Shown here: one piece after another, positions 1-6,165 of the stretch | Layout of the letters: every line of letters starts with the position of its first letter | Numbering within the stretch: position 1 is the first letter of the stretch | Origin: Candidatus Peregrinibacteria bacterium RIFOXYB2_FULL_32_7 | GTDB lineage: Bacteria; Patescibacteriota; Gracilibacteria; UBA1369; GWF2-33-10 | Length of the DNA: 7,788 bases | Reading direction: 5' to 3' | Assembly: GCA_001787465.1 (NCBI GenBank) | Contig: MFXJ01000061.1 | Span: 1 to 7,788 of the forward strand | Made by a program: the position numbers and the translations under genes | Notes under the pieces: model-generated | The model's database searches: none | The model's input: only the letters and a program-made list of their open reading frames with translations | What the model was told of the DNA's origin: nothing

Positions 1-59
1 AATTTAAATTAGGTGAACTAGACTTTTTGGGGAAAATATGGGCTGGTTATAAAAATTAA
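1..59 (+). CDS. possible C-terminal tail of an upstream gene (partial)
   Basis: The frame starting at base 3 is open from the window edge to a TAA at 57-59 and would encode a tail ending in LGKIWAGYKN. The other two plus-strand frames stop almost at once. The residue mix (Gly, Trp, Tyr, Lys and hydrophobics) looks like real protein, but 18 codons are too few to identify a family. It would lie on the same strand as the following Fic gene, 148 bp before its start. It could equally be chance open sequence. Confidence 0.3.
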   Translation, partial: FKLGELDFLGKIWAGYKN

Positions 60-90
60 GGAACCTTTGAAAATTTTTAATACCAGAATA

Positions 91-172
91 GTAAAGAAAA
101 GAATAAAAACTTTACATAGATTTAAAGGTATGTAAAGAAAAGAATAAAAACTTTACATAGACTTAAGGGTAT
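91..172. repeat. 41-bp tandem repeat (two copies) with internal dyad, likely operator
   Basis: Copies at 91-131 and 132-172 abut head to tail and match at 39 of 41 positions; the two differences lie near the 3' end of the unit. Each copy holds a perfect inverted repeat GTAAAG-N13-CTTTAC (91-115 and 132-156); in the second copy the arms extend to TGTAAAG/CTTTACA. A 41-bp period is close to four helical turns, so two bound dimers would sit on the same face of the DNA. The array ends 35 bp before the Fic start codon. The layout suits a cooperative transcriptional regulator, plausibly the Fic protein's own winged-helix domain (inference). With only two copies and no spacers it is not a CRISPR array. 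Confidence 0.75.
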
Positions 173-207
173 GATAAATTTTAATAGATTTTTATATATT
201 TAATTAT
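171..207 (+). promoter_or_regulatory. putative promoter giving a nearly leaderless fic mRNA
   Basis: TATATT at 195-200 ends 7 nt before the ATG at 208, so a standard start of transcription would fall on or next to the A of the start codon. A weak -35 match, ATGATA (171-176), lies 18 bp upstream and touches the end of the 41-bp repeat array. No Shine-Dalgarno-like sequence precedes the ATG. The region is so AT-rich that chance -10 matches are common, but the same TATATT-N6-ATG layout recurs before the second Fic gene. Confidence 0.35.
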
Positions 208-1269
208 ATGAGTTATATAATTCCACAATTACCTTATAAAAACATTATCGAGACGCCTCGGATTCTAAAAAAAGCAATTGTTGCTAATAAAGTTATTGCA
301 GAATTAAAAGGCTTAGCCCAAACTATTCCTAATCAAACTATTCTTATAAATACTATTGCGCTACAGGAATCAAAAGACAGCTCGGAAGTAGAAAATATTG
401 TTACGACTCATGATGAATTGTTTAAGTATGATAAGCAGTCTCAATTGTTTTCTTTAGCGACAAAAGAAGTCTATAGATATAATGAAGCTCTTTTTTATGG
501 GGTTAAAATGTTAAAAACAAAACCTATTACTAATAATTTGCTTATAAAGATCATGCAAATCATTACACAACGTCAATCAGAATTTCGAAATCTTCCAGGT
601 ACAGTTTTAAAAAATGGACAAGGCGAAATAGTTTATATGCCGCCTCAAAATTTAATGGATATTTTGAAATATATGGAAAATTTGGAACGATTTATTAATG
701 ATCGAACAATAAGTGATTTTGATCCATTAGTTAAAATGGCGATTATTCATCATCAATTTGAATCTATTCATCCATTTTTTGATGGTAATGGAAGGACTGG
801 TAGAATTTTAAATATTTTATATCTTATTTCTGAAGAAATTTTGGAACTTCCTATTCTTTATCTTAGTAAATATATTATAAAAAATAAATTGATATATTAT
901 AATCTTTTACAAAAGGTTCGTGATAAACAGGCCTGGGAAGAATGGATTATATTTATGCTTGAAGCTTTAGAAAATACCGCAAAACAAACAATTGTAACTA
1001 TTGAAGCGATAAAATTGCTTATGGCTGAATATAAACGAATAATAAAAGAAAAAGAACCAAAACTTTATTCTCATGAATTAATTAATACTATTTTTTCTCA
1101 TCCATATACAAAAATAGAATTTATAACTATCAATACAAAAGTGAGTAGGTTAACAGCTTCTAAACATTTGCAAAAATTAGTAAATTTGGGTTTGTTACAA
1201 TTAAAAAAACATAAAAACACAAATTATTATATTAATACTAAACTTTTATCTATTTTTACAGCTCTTTAG
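208..1269 (+). CDS. Fic-domain protein AMPylase, class II with C-terminal winged helix
   Basis: A 353-residue Fic/DOC-family enzyme. Fic proteins usually transfer AMP from ATP to a hydroxyl side chain of a target protein. The active-site loop H188-PFFDGNGRTG-R199 is complete: His188 is the catalytic base, Asp192 would bind Mg2+, and Gly193-Arg199 would hold the phosphates. The substrate-binding flap is about 131-151 (VYMPPQ). N-terminally, S58-SEV-E62-N63 matches the class II self-inhibition motif SxxxE(G/N), with Glu62 expected to contact the active-site arginine. Residues about 290-345 look like a winged helix-turn-helix. Length and order resemble the SoFic type (about 370 residues). The start follows a TATATT box with no Shine-Dalgarno. 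guaA begins 30 bp downstream and may be co-transcribed. Its target is unknown. No separate antitoxin gene is present, as expected when inhibition is built in. Confidence 0.92.
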   Translation: MSYIIPQLPYKNIIETPRILKKAIVANKVIAELKGLAQTIPNQTILINTIALQESKDSSEVENIVTTHDELFKYDKQSQLFSLATKEVYRYNEALFYGVKMLKTKPITNNLLIKIMQIITQRQSEFRNLPGTVLKNGQGEIVYMPPQNLMDILKYMENLERFINDRTISDFDPLVKMAIIHHQFESIHPFFDGNGRTGRILNILYLISEEILELPILYLSKYIIKNKLIYYNLLQKVRDKQAWEEWIIFMLEALENTAKQTIVTIEAIKLLMAEYKRIIKEKEPKLYSHELINTIFSHPYTKIEFITINTKVSRLTASKHLQKLVNLGLLQLKKHKNTNYYINTKLLSIFTAL

Positions 1270-1299
1270 AAGAATTTCTTTTAAATTAAATTTAAGTCA

Positions 1300-3129
1300 A
1301 TGCACAAAATTGCCATAATTGATTTCGGAAGCCAGTACGCACATTTGATTGCTAGAAGAATTAGAGATCTGAATGTTTATAGTGAAATTTTAAATAATAG
1401 TGCGTCAATTGAAAAGCTGAAAGAATATAAAGGAATAATTTTATCTGGCGGGCCTTCTTCGGTTTATGAAGAAGGATCGCCAACAATTAATGAAAAAATT
1501 TTTAAATTAGAGGTTCCTGTTTTGGGAATTTGTTATGGACATCAGCTGATGATGCACGCACTTGGCGGAAAGGTTGAAAAAGGTGATGGACAAGGGAGCG
1601 AATTTGGAGAAGCGGAAATGAAAATTTTAAAGGCTGAAAGCATTTTTAAAAGTTTTAAAAAAAATGAAAAAATTGAAGTGTGGATGAGTCACGCTGATAA
1701 AGTAGCGAAATTACCAAAAGGATTTGAAATAATTGCCTCTTCAAAAGACGATCCTTATTCAGCTGTAGCTGATTTAAAACGAAATTTTTTTGGTTTGCAG
1801 TTTCATCCTGAAGTTGTTCATACAAAAAGAGGTGAGGAAATATTTACGAATTTTTTAGATATTTGCTTCGTTCAAAGAGATTGGACGGTGCAAAGTTTTA
1901 TTAAAAAAATTATTAAAGAAATTCAAGAGCAGGTTTCTGATCGGAAAGTTTTTATGCTGGTAAGCGGAGGGGTTGATTCTAGCGTTGCTTATGATTTGCT
2001 TATTAAAGCCTTGGGTCAAGATCGAGTTAAAGGATATATGATTGATACTGGACTTTTACGGCAGAATGAAGCTGAGGAAGTTGTAAAGATGCTGAAAAAG
2101 GCGGGAATTGAGATCCATGTTGAACAGGCGCAGGTCAAATTTTTAAAAGCTTTGAATTTAGCTACTGAACCTGAAGAAAAAAGAAAAATAATCGGCGAAA
2201 TGTTTTTAAAAATTCAGGCGGAAATTTCACAAAGAGAGAATTTGAATCCTGAAGATTGGCTTTTGGGGCAGGGGACAATTTATCCTGATACGATTGAATC
2301 TGGTGGAACCAAGAATTCTAACGTGATAAAGACCCATCATAATCGGATTGAGAAGATACAGCAGATGATTTCGCAAGGTTTGATTATTGAGCCGATTAAG
2401 GATTTGTATAAAGATGAAGTGCGGCAGGTAGGCTTGAAACTCGGTTTGCCAAAAGAATTAATTCAAAGACAACCTTTTCCAGGACCGGGTCTTGGGGTTC
2501 GAATTTTGTGTAATAAGGAATCTTTTAGTAAAAATAAAAGCTTTGAAAATTTAACTAAAAAAGTAAATGAATTTATAAAAGATAAATTTGCTATAGATTT
2601 GCAGGCGGTAGTTTTACCGATAAAGTCCGTGGGAGTGCAGGGAGATTTTCGCACTTATAAACATCCGGCAGTTTTATATGGAAAGGTGAAAGATTGGAAA
2701 ATTTTGGAAAAATTATCGCCAGCTATTACTAATAAATTTCTTGATATTAATCGGGTAATTTATTTGTTTTGTCTAGACAAACTTGATTTGAGGAAAATCC
2801 GCTATAATGCTGGATATATTACTGAAAATAGGATTAAGATTTTGCAAAAAGCAGATTATTTATCTAGACAATGTCTAGACAAAGTAGATACAGAAAAAAT
2901 GGTTTGGCAAATGCCGGTTGTGCTTTTGCCTTTATCAATTCAGGGGGATGACACTGAATCAATTGTATTAAGGCCGATTGTATCGCAGGAGGCTATGACT
3001 GCAAATTTTGCGCAATTGTCTATGGTTGAGATAGAATCTTTAGCAAAAGAAATTATGAAAGATAAACAAATTTCAGCGGTATTTTATGACATTACCAATA
3101 AACCACCGGCAACAATTGAGTGGGAGTGA
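1300..3129 (+). CDS. guaA: GMP synthase (glutamine-hydrolysing), long form with tandem C-terminal subdomains
   Basis: Converts XMP to GMP using ATP and glutamine, the last step of guanine nucleotide synthesis. The class I glutamine amidotransferase domain (about 1-190) has the triad Cys78 (GICYGHQ), His169 and Glu171 (FHPEVVHT). The ATP pyrophosphatase domain (about 197-400) has the P-loop SGGVDSS at 222-228 and the conserved QPFPGPGLGVR. The C-terminal dimerisation domain ends in KPPATIEWE. At 609 residues it is longer than the roughly 525 of E. coli; the extra length lies between VLPIKSVGVQGDFRTY (438-453) and LLPLSIQGDDTES (542-554), giving two related subdomains as in the human-type enzyme. 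The start gives MHKIAIIDFGSQY, the expected family N-terminus, though no Shine-Dalgarno is visible. Three TCTAGACA sequences lie in the extra region. The gene sits between two Fic genes on the same strand. Confidence 0.97.
   Translation: MHKIAIIDFGSQYAHLIARRIRDLNVYSEILNNSASIEKLKEYKGIILSGGPSSVYEEGSPTINEKIFKLEVPVLGICYGHQLMMHALGGKVEKGDGQGSEFGEAEMKILKAESIFKSFKKNEKIEVWMSHADKVAKLPKGFEIIASSKDDPYSAVADLKRNFFGLQFHPEVVHTKRGEEIFTNFLDICFVQRDWTVQSFIKKIIKEIQEQVSDRKVFMLVSGGVDSSVAYDLLIKALGQDRVKGYMIDTGLLRQNEAEEVVKMLKKAGIEIHVEQAQVKFLKALNLATEPEEKRKIIGEMFLKIQAEISQRENLNPEDWLLGQGTIYPDTIESGGTKNSNVIKTHHNRIEKIQQMISQGLIIEPIKDLYKDEVRQVGLKLGLPKELIQRQPFPGPGLGVRILCNKESFSKNKSFENLTKKVNEFIKDKFAIDLQAVVLPIKSVGVQGDFRTYKHPAVLYGKVKDWKILEKLSPAITNKFLDINRVIYLFCLDKLDLRKIRYNAGYITENRIKILQKADYLSRQCLDKVDTEKMVWQMPVVLLPLSIQGDDTESIVLRPIVSQEAMTANFAQLSMVEIESLAKEIMKDKQISAVFYDITNKPPATIEWE
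2768..2883. repeat. three TCTAGACA copies, two in TGTCTAGACA palindromes, inside guaA
   Basis: TTTGTCTAGACAAA at 2768-2781 is a perfect 14-bp palindrome. A second palindrome, TGTCTAGACA, lies at 2872-2881, and TCTAGACA also occurs at 2863-2870 just before it. In frame, the two palindromes both encode CLDK (residues 491-494 and 525-528); the third copy encodes SRQ. No other TCTAGACA was found in the window. They may be copies of a genome-wide palindromic word or a protein-binding site, or may reflect chance codon reuse. Confidence 0.5.
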
Positions 3130-3150
3130 AAAAAATGAAAAATTGAAAAT

Positions 3151-3179
3151 GCCAGCCCCCAGCCCGATGGTCTGGCGGG
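3151..3179. repeat. GC-rich hairpin element after guaA
   Basis: A 29-bp island in which 23 bases are G or C sits in otherwise strongly AT-rich intergenic DNA. GCCAG (3151-3155) pairs with CTGGC (3172-3176); CCCG (3163-3166) could instead pair with CGGG (3176-3179). It is flanked by A-rich runs (AAAATGAAAAATTGAAAATG before, AAAAATGTAAAATG after). Read on the minus strand, the stem is followed by T-rich sequence, so it could stop transcription from the right. On the plus strand no U-tract follows, so it is a poor guaA terminator. The composition suggests a dispersed intergenic repeat, which one window cannot prove. Confidence 0.5.
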
Positions 3180-3184
3180 AAAAA

Positions 3185-3204
3185 TGTAAAATGAGTGTAA
3201 AATG
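3185..3204. repeat. short direct repeat TGTAAAATG, two copies
   Basis: TGTAAAATG occurs at 3185-3193 and again at 3196-3204, 11 bp apart, directly after the GC-rich hairpin. The second copy runs into the first operator-like unit. It may be part of the same intergenic repeat, or simple-sequence noise in A/T-rich DNA. Confidence 0.35.
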
Positions 3205-3298
3205 GGTAAAGAATAAGTAAAGGTAAACCTATTTCTTGTTGTGATTTTTTAAAAAAAGGTATAAAATAGGTAAAGGAAGGGTATAAGCTTACCTATTT
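3198..3298. repeat. paired 37-bp operator-like repeats upstream of second Fic gene
   Basis: Two gap-free 37-bp units, 3198-3234 and 3262-3298, match at 27 of 37 positions and start 64 bp apart (about six helical turns). The second contains a perfect 10-bp inverted repeat, AAATAGGTAA (3264-3273) and TTACCTATTT (3289-3298), with 15 bp between the arms. The first holds a degenerate version of it (7 of 10 arm positions complementary). The ends of the units (TAAAAT.GGTAAAG and ACCTATTT) are the best conserved, as expected if the dyad arms are what is selected. The last arm abuts the putative -10 box of the Fic gene, so a bound protein would block transcription (inference). Confidence 0.7.
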
Positions 3299-3309
3299 AT
3301 ATTAATTTT
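3298..3309 (+). promoter_or_regulatory. putative -10 box for a leaderless second Fic mRNA
   Basis: TATATT at 3298-3303 ends 6 nt before the ATG at 3310, nearly the same layout as before the first Fic gene. No convincing -35 box is found at 16-18 bp, where the operator-like repeat lies instead. No Shine-Dalgarno sequence is visible. The shared arrangement supports it; the AT-richness of the region weakens it. Confidence 0.35.
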
Positions 3310-4644
3310 ATGATTTTTGAATTAGAAAAACCAAATCTTAATAAGATAAGTTCCGTCTCACTTGATGGTCAAACTTATTTATTAAATAAAGATATATTTA
3401 CTTTTAAAGAATATTTATATTGGGATAAGCTTAAATATCAATTTAAATTAGGAGAAAATACAAAATTAAAAAAGGAAGAATTATGGTTGGTTTTGAAGAA
3501 TTTAAGAGAACAAAAATCATCTGTAACGCCAATTTTAGCAAAAGAAAATAAATATTTTAAAATATGTCAGATATTGCCTCATTTGGATGAATTTTTACAT
3601 AAAATTGATATGAATATGGGTGGTACATTTTTTGGGTTAAATCAAAAAGTTGATGAAAAGCAAAAATATAAATTTTTTAATAGAGGAATAATGGAAGAAG
3701 CTATTGCTTCTGCGCAATTGGAAGGGGCTAATACTACATACAAAGTAGCTAAAGAATTTTTAAGAACTGGCAGAAAGCCACTTAATTATTCTGAGCATAT
3801 GATCCTTAATACTTTTAATAGCATGAAAGCTATAGAAAGCAATTTTAAGAATAGAGAATTAGATTTAAATATGATTTTTGAATTACATGAAATGATTACC
3901 AAAAATACTTTGAAAAAAGATGAAATAAATAAATTTAGAAAAGATGAAGATGAGATTGTAGTGCAAAATGCTATTACTGGAGTAATTTATCATGTTCCGC
4001 CAAAAGTAGATTTTGTTAAAGATCAAATATCTGCATTTATAAAATTCGCTAATGATATAATTGATATAACAAATGAAGGATTTATACATCCTATTATTAA
4101 AGCCATAATGCTTCATTTTTGGATTGGTTATTTGCATCCATTTGTTGATGGGAATGGAAGGCTGGCAAGGATAATTTTTTATTGGTATTTGCTTAAGCAT
4201 AATTATTGGGCATTTGCATATTTACCAATTTCAACGGTTATCAGGAGATCTCCATCACAATATTCAATGGCTTATGTTTATAGTGAACAAGATGATTATG
4301 ATCTGACATATTTTATTGATTATAATATTAAAAAAATTCAACTTTGTATTAAAGATTTTGAAGAATATCTTGATAAAAAATTTCAGGAAAATTCTCAGTC
4401 AAATATGCAATTACAATTTGAATTTAATTTAAATGAGAGACAAATTAATTTATTGAAATATTTGAATAGTGATAAAAATAATTTTACAAGATTAAAAATA
4501 TATATGGCTATAAATATTATTTCTAAAGTTACAGCAATAAAAGATCTAAAAGAATTGGAACAAAAAAGTTTTCTTATTTCCAAAAAAATCGGTCGAAATG
4601 TTTATTATTACGGTACTGAAAAAATAGAAAAAGCTTTTGTTTGA
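3310..4644 (+). CDS. second Fic-domain protein AMPylase, class II, COG3177-like
   Basis: A 444-residue Fic enzyme, clearly different from the 353-residue one upstream and not a recent duplicate. The active-site loop H276-PFVDGNGRLA-R287 is intact, with Asp280 for Mg2+ and Arg284/Arg287 for phosphate contacts. The self-inhibition motif S134-AQL-E138-G139 lies N-terminal to it, so it is a class II protein restrained in cis. The flap region is about 217-232 (VVQNAITGVIYHVPP). The longer N-terminal part (about 1-125, with YWDKLKY) is typical of large Fic proteins. Residues about 375-435 form a probable winged helix. The gene is preceded by paired dyads like those of the first Fic gene, suggesting self-control. 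Its stop is 4 bp from the end of the convergent adenosyltransferase gene. Target and physiological role are unknown. Confidence 0.92.
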   Translation: MIFELEKPNLNKISSVSLDGQTYLLNKDIFTFKEYLYWDKLKYQFKLGENTKLKKEELWLVLKNLREQKSSVTPILAKENKYFKICQILPHLDEFLHKIDMNMGGTFFGLNQKVDEKQKYKFFNRGIMEEAIASAQLEGANTTYKVAKEFLRTGRKPLNYSEHMILNTFNSMKAIESNFKNRELDLNMIFELHEMITKNTLKKDEINKFRKDEDEIVVQNAITGVIYHVPPKVDFVKDQISAFIKFANDIIDITNEGFIHPIIKAIMLHFWIGYLHPFVDGNGRLARIIFYWYLLKHNYWAFAYLPISTVIRRSPSQYSMAYVYSEQDDYDLTYFIDYNIKKIQLCIKDFEEYLDKKFQENSQSNMQLQFEFNLNERQINLLKYLNSDKNNFTRLKIYMAINIISKVTAIKDLKELEQKSFLISKKIGRNVYYYGTEKIEKAFV

Positions 4645-4660
4645 AGCTCTAATTTTTTTC
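4632..4660. terminator. small hairpin, possible two-way terminator between convergent genes
   Basis: AGCTT (4632-4636) pairs with AAGCT (4644-4648) around a 7-nt loop. On the plus strand it is followed by CTAATTTTTTT. On the minus strand the stem is followed directly by TTTTC and a further T-run. T-tracts on both sides between convergent genes with a 4-bp gap fit a shared terminator. The stem is only 5 bp and not GC-rich, and it overlaps the Fic stop codon, so it would be weak. Confidence 0.4.
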
Positions 4661-5167
4661 CAAAAATCTTGCTAATGTAAATAAAGCATCAGATAGCCGA
4701 TTCAAATATTTGAGTGCGTTTGGATTAACTTTTTCTTTTTTTATTAAAGTAAAAACACGCCGCTCTGCTCGTCTACATACTGATCTGGCTGTATGTAAAG
4801 CTGATTGAGCCTTTGTCCCCCCAGGAAGAATAAAAGTTTTTAAAGGCTCTAATTTCTCATCCATTTTATCAATCCATTTTTCAAGTTTTTCAATATCCTC
4901 AGCATTTATTCGATTGACTTCTAAATCTTCTCTTTCTAGGGGGGTAGCTAAATCCGCTCCTAAGCGAAGTAAGTCAAATTGCATTTTTTTAAGCGATTTT
5001 GTCGTGTTGCTTTCTTCGTCTAAATGAGAAATTGCTAAACCGATAAAACTATTTAATTCATCAACAGTTCCATAGGCTTCAATTCTCAAATCATCTTTTG
5101 ATTTTTTATCTCCTCCATAAATCATAGTCTGACCAAAGTCGCCTTGTTTTGTATAGATTTTGACCAT
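4649..5167 (-). CDS. PduO-type cob(I)alamin adenosyltransferase
   Basis: Transfers the adenosyl group of ATP to reduced cobalamin to make adenosylcobalamin; a cytosolic trimer in the known family. The 172-residue protein has the family's ATP-binding N-terminus T6-KQGDFGQ-T14, then YGTVDELNS (32-40), F112 with LPGG, and R128-SVCRRAER, followed by NRLSDALFTLAR near the end. The Asp36/Arg128 pair and Phe112 correspond to residues known in PduO enzymes to stabilise the subunit interface and the four-coordinate cobalt intermediate. Length is normal for the family. A promoter with a good TATAAT box lies just upstream, so it need not depend on the genes before it. No other cobalamin or B12-dependent gene is in the window, so it probably serves salvage of external corrinoid for an enzyme encoded elsewhere (inference). 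Confidence 0.93.
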   Translation of the reverse strand: MVKIYTKQGDFGQTMIYGGDKKSKDDLRIEAYGTVDELNSFIGLAISHLDEESNTTKSLKKMQFDLLRLGADLATPLEREDLEVNRINAEDIEKLEKWIDKMDEKLEPLKTFILPGGTKAQSALHTARSVCRRAERRVFTLIKKEKVNPNALKYLNRLSDALFTLARFLEKN

Positions 5168-5189
5168 CTTTCTAAATTTTTATAGTCTT

Positions 5190-5219
5190 ATTATAACTTA
5201 TTTAGGAAATTTGCAACAA
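5190..5219 (-). promoter_or_regulatory. promoter of the adenosyltransferase gene
   Basis: Read on the minus strand, TTGTTG (5219-5214) and a perfect TATAAT (5195-5190) are 18 bp apart. An overlapping alternative -35, TTGCAA, would leave 15 bp. The expected transcript start is about 5183, giving a leader of roughly 16 nt. AGAAAG touches the ATG directly, too close to act as a normal ribosome binding site. Confidence 0.5.
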
Positions 5220-5223
5220 TTTT

Positions 5224-6165
5224 TTAAAATTTCATCTCTGCAATTATTGGTCTATGATCAGATTTAACATGTTTTAAGATTTGAAAATTTGTAAATGCAA
5301 AATTGGTGCTAGCTAAAATATGATCTATAGGCAGAAAAAATGGCGTTAAACGCATCCAAGAGAATTTTAATCCAAATATTTTTCTTGGATTTTGTAGATT
5401 AGTATTTTTTAAAAATTTTTGAAAATGATAACACCAAGGAGAAGCGTTGAAATCCCCAATTACAATCATATCTTTCCCTTTGATTTGTTCTGTCAATTCT
5501 TTTAATTGTTCTTGAAAAATTTTTGCTTCGTTAATTGCTTTTGGTGGAGGTGGATGAGCAATTGTTACATGAAAAGTTTTTTGCGGCTGGAGGATTTTGA
5601 GTATAAAAAAAGGCTGATTCTCAAATAAGCTTTGATAAATTTTTTCAAAAGGGAATTTGGAATAAAAAGCTAGGCCAAAACCATCATTTCGACAAATATC
5701 TGCTGAATAAGGATAATTTTCATTTAATGGCTCAAAACCAAGCTTTTGTTGTTCATTGAATTCAACAATACCAACAAAATCAGGATTTTCCTTTTCGATT
5801 TGTTTTAAAAGTAATGATGTATGGTAATTGTTTTTATAAAAATTTGAAAAGAAAATTTTTAAATTTTTAAATTTTTGTAGAGATAAAAGATTTTTCGTTT
5901 CTATCTTTTTAAATTTGAAATAAGGAAGAATCAAAATTCCGTTCCAGCAAAAACAAATCAGCAATAAAAAGCCAAAAATTTCTTCATGTGGAATTTTTGA
6001 AAGATAAGTGCTTGAAAAAATTAATACGCCGGATAGTAGAAAATATTGTACTCGAAAATGTGTCCAGAGATTAAAAAACCAATGAAATTTCGCCACCGCT
6101 CCAAAAAAAGTAGCAATAATTAATAAAGTGCTAAAAAAAAGCCAGATTTCTAAAAAAATTGTCAT
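5224..6165 (-). CDS. membrane-anchored endonuclease/exonuclease/phosphatase family protein
   Basis: A 313-residue protein with three predicted hydrophobic segments (about 5-26, 40-56 and 63-83) followed by an endonuclease/exonuclease/phosphatase domain (about 100-313), a YafD-like architecture. Metal and catalytic positions are visible: Glu135 (GIVEFNE), His204 (IAHPPPP), Asp238 and Asn240 (GDFNASPW), Asp281-His282 (PIDHILAS) and Asp303-His304 (SDHRPII). The family cleaves phosphodiester bonds in nucleic acids, lipids or inositol phosphates; the substrate cannot be read from this sequence. Its ATG overlaps the stop of the metalloprotease gene by ATGA, and a short AGGG lies just before it inside that gene, so the pair is probably translationally coupled. 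Whether the catalytic domain faces in or out is uncertain. Confidence 0.88.
   Translation of the reverse strand: MTIFLEIWLFFSTLLIIATFFGAVAKFHWFFNLWTHFRVQYFLLSGVLIFSSTYLSKIPHEEIFGFLLLICFCWNGILILPYFKFKKIETKNLLSLQKFKNLKIFFSNFYKNNYHTSLLLKQIEKENPDFVGIVEFNEQQKLGFEPLNENYPYSADICRNDGFGLAFYSKFPFEKIYQSLFENQPFFILKILQPQKTFHVTIAHPPPPKAINEAKIFQEQLKELTEQIKGKDMIVIGDFNASPWCYHFQKFLKNTNLQNPRKIFGLKFSWMRLTPFFLPIDHILASTNFAFTNFQILKHVKSDHRPIIAEMKF

Noticed and set aside
45..90. Terminator after the upstream tail (GGTT...AACC followed by T-rich sequence)
   Set aside because: The stem is only 4 bp with a 13-nt loop; not distinguishable from chance.
91..172. CRISPR array
   Set aside because: The two units adjoin without a spacer and there are no cas genes; an operator array fits better.
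208..1269. Classical toxin-antitoxin pair (FicT/FicA or Doc/Phd)
   Set aside because: There is no small antitoxin gene next to either Fic gene, and both proteins carry the inhibitory motif themselves.
1264..1299. Separate promoter for guaA in the 30-bp gap (TTTAGA...TAAATT)
   Set aside because: Both boxes match the consensus at only four of six positions in AT-rich DNA; too weak to list.
2463..2654. Open frame on the minus strand inside guaA
   Set aside because: It lies opposite highly conserved guaA codons and resembles no known family; a chance frame.
3883..4200. 105-codon open frame on the minus strand inside the second Fic gene
   Set aside because: Antisense to the Fic catalytic core; its Ile/Tyr/Phe/Asn-rich translation is what AT-rich antisense gives.
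4395..4583. 62-codon open frame on the minus strand inside the second Fic gene
   Set aside because: Antisense to the winged-helix region of the Fic protein. The hydrophobic residues come from antisense reading of Lys/Asn/Glu codons.
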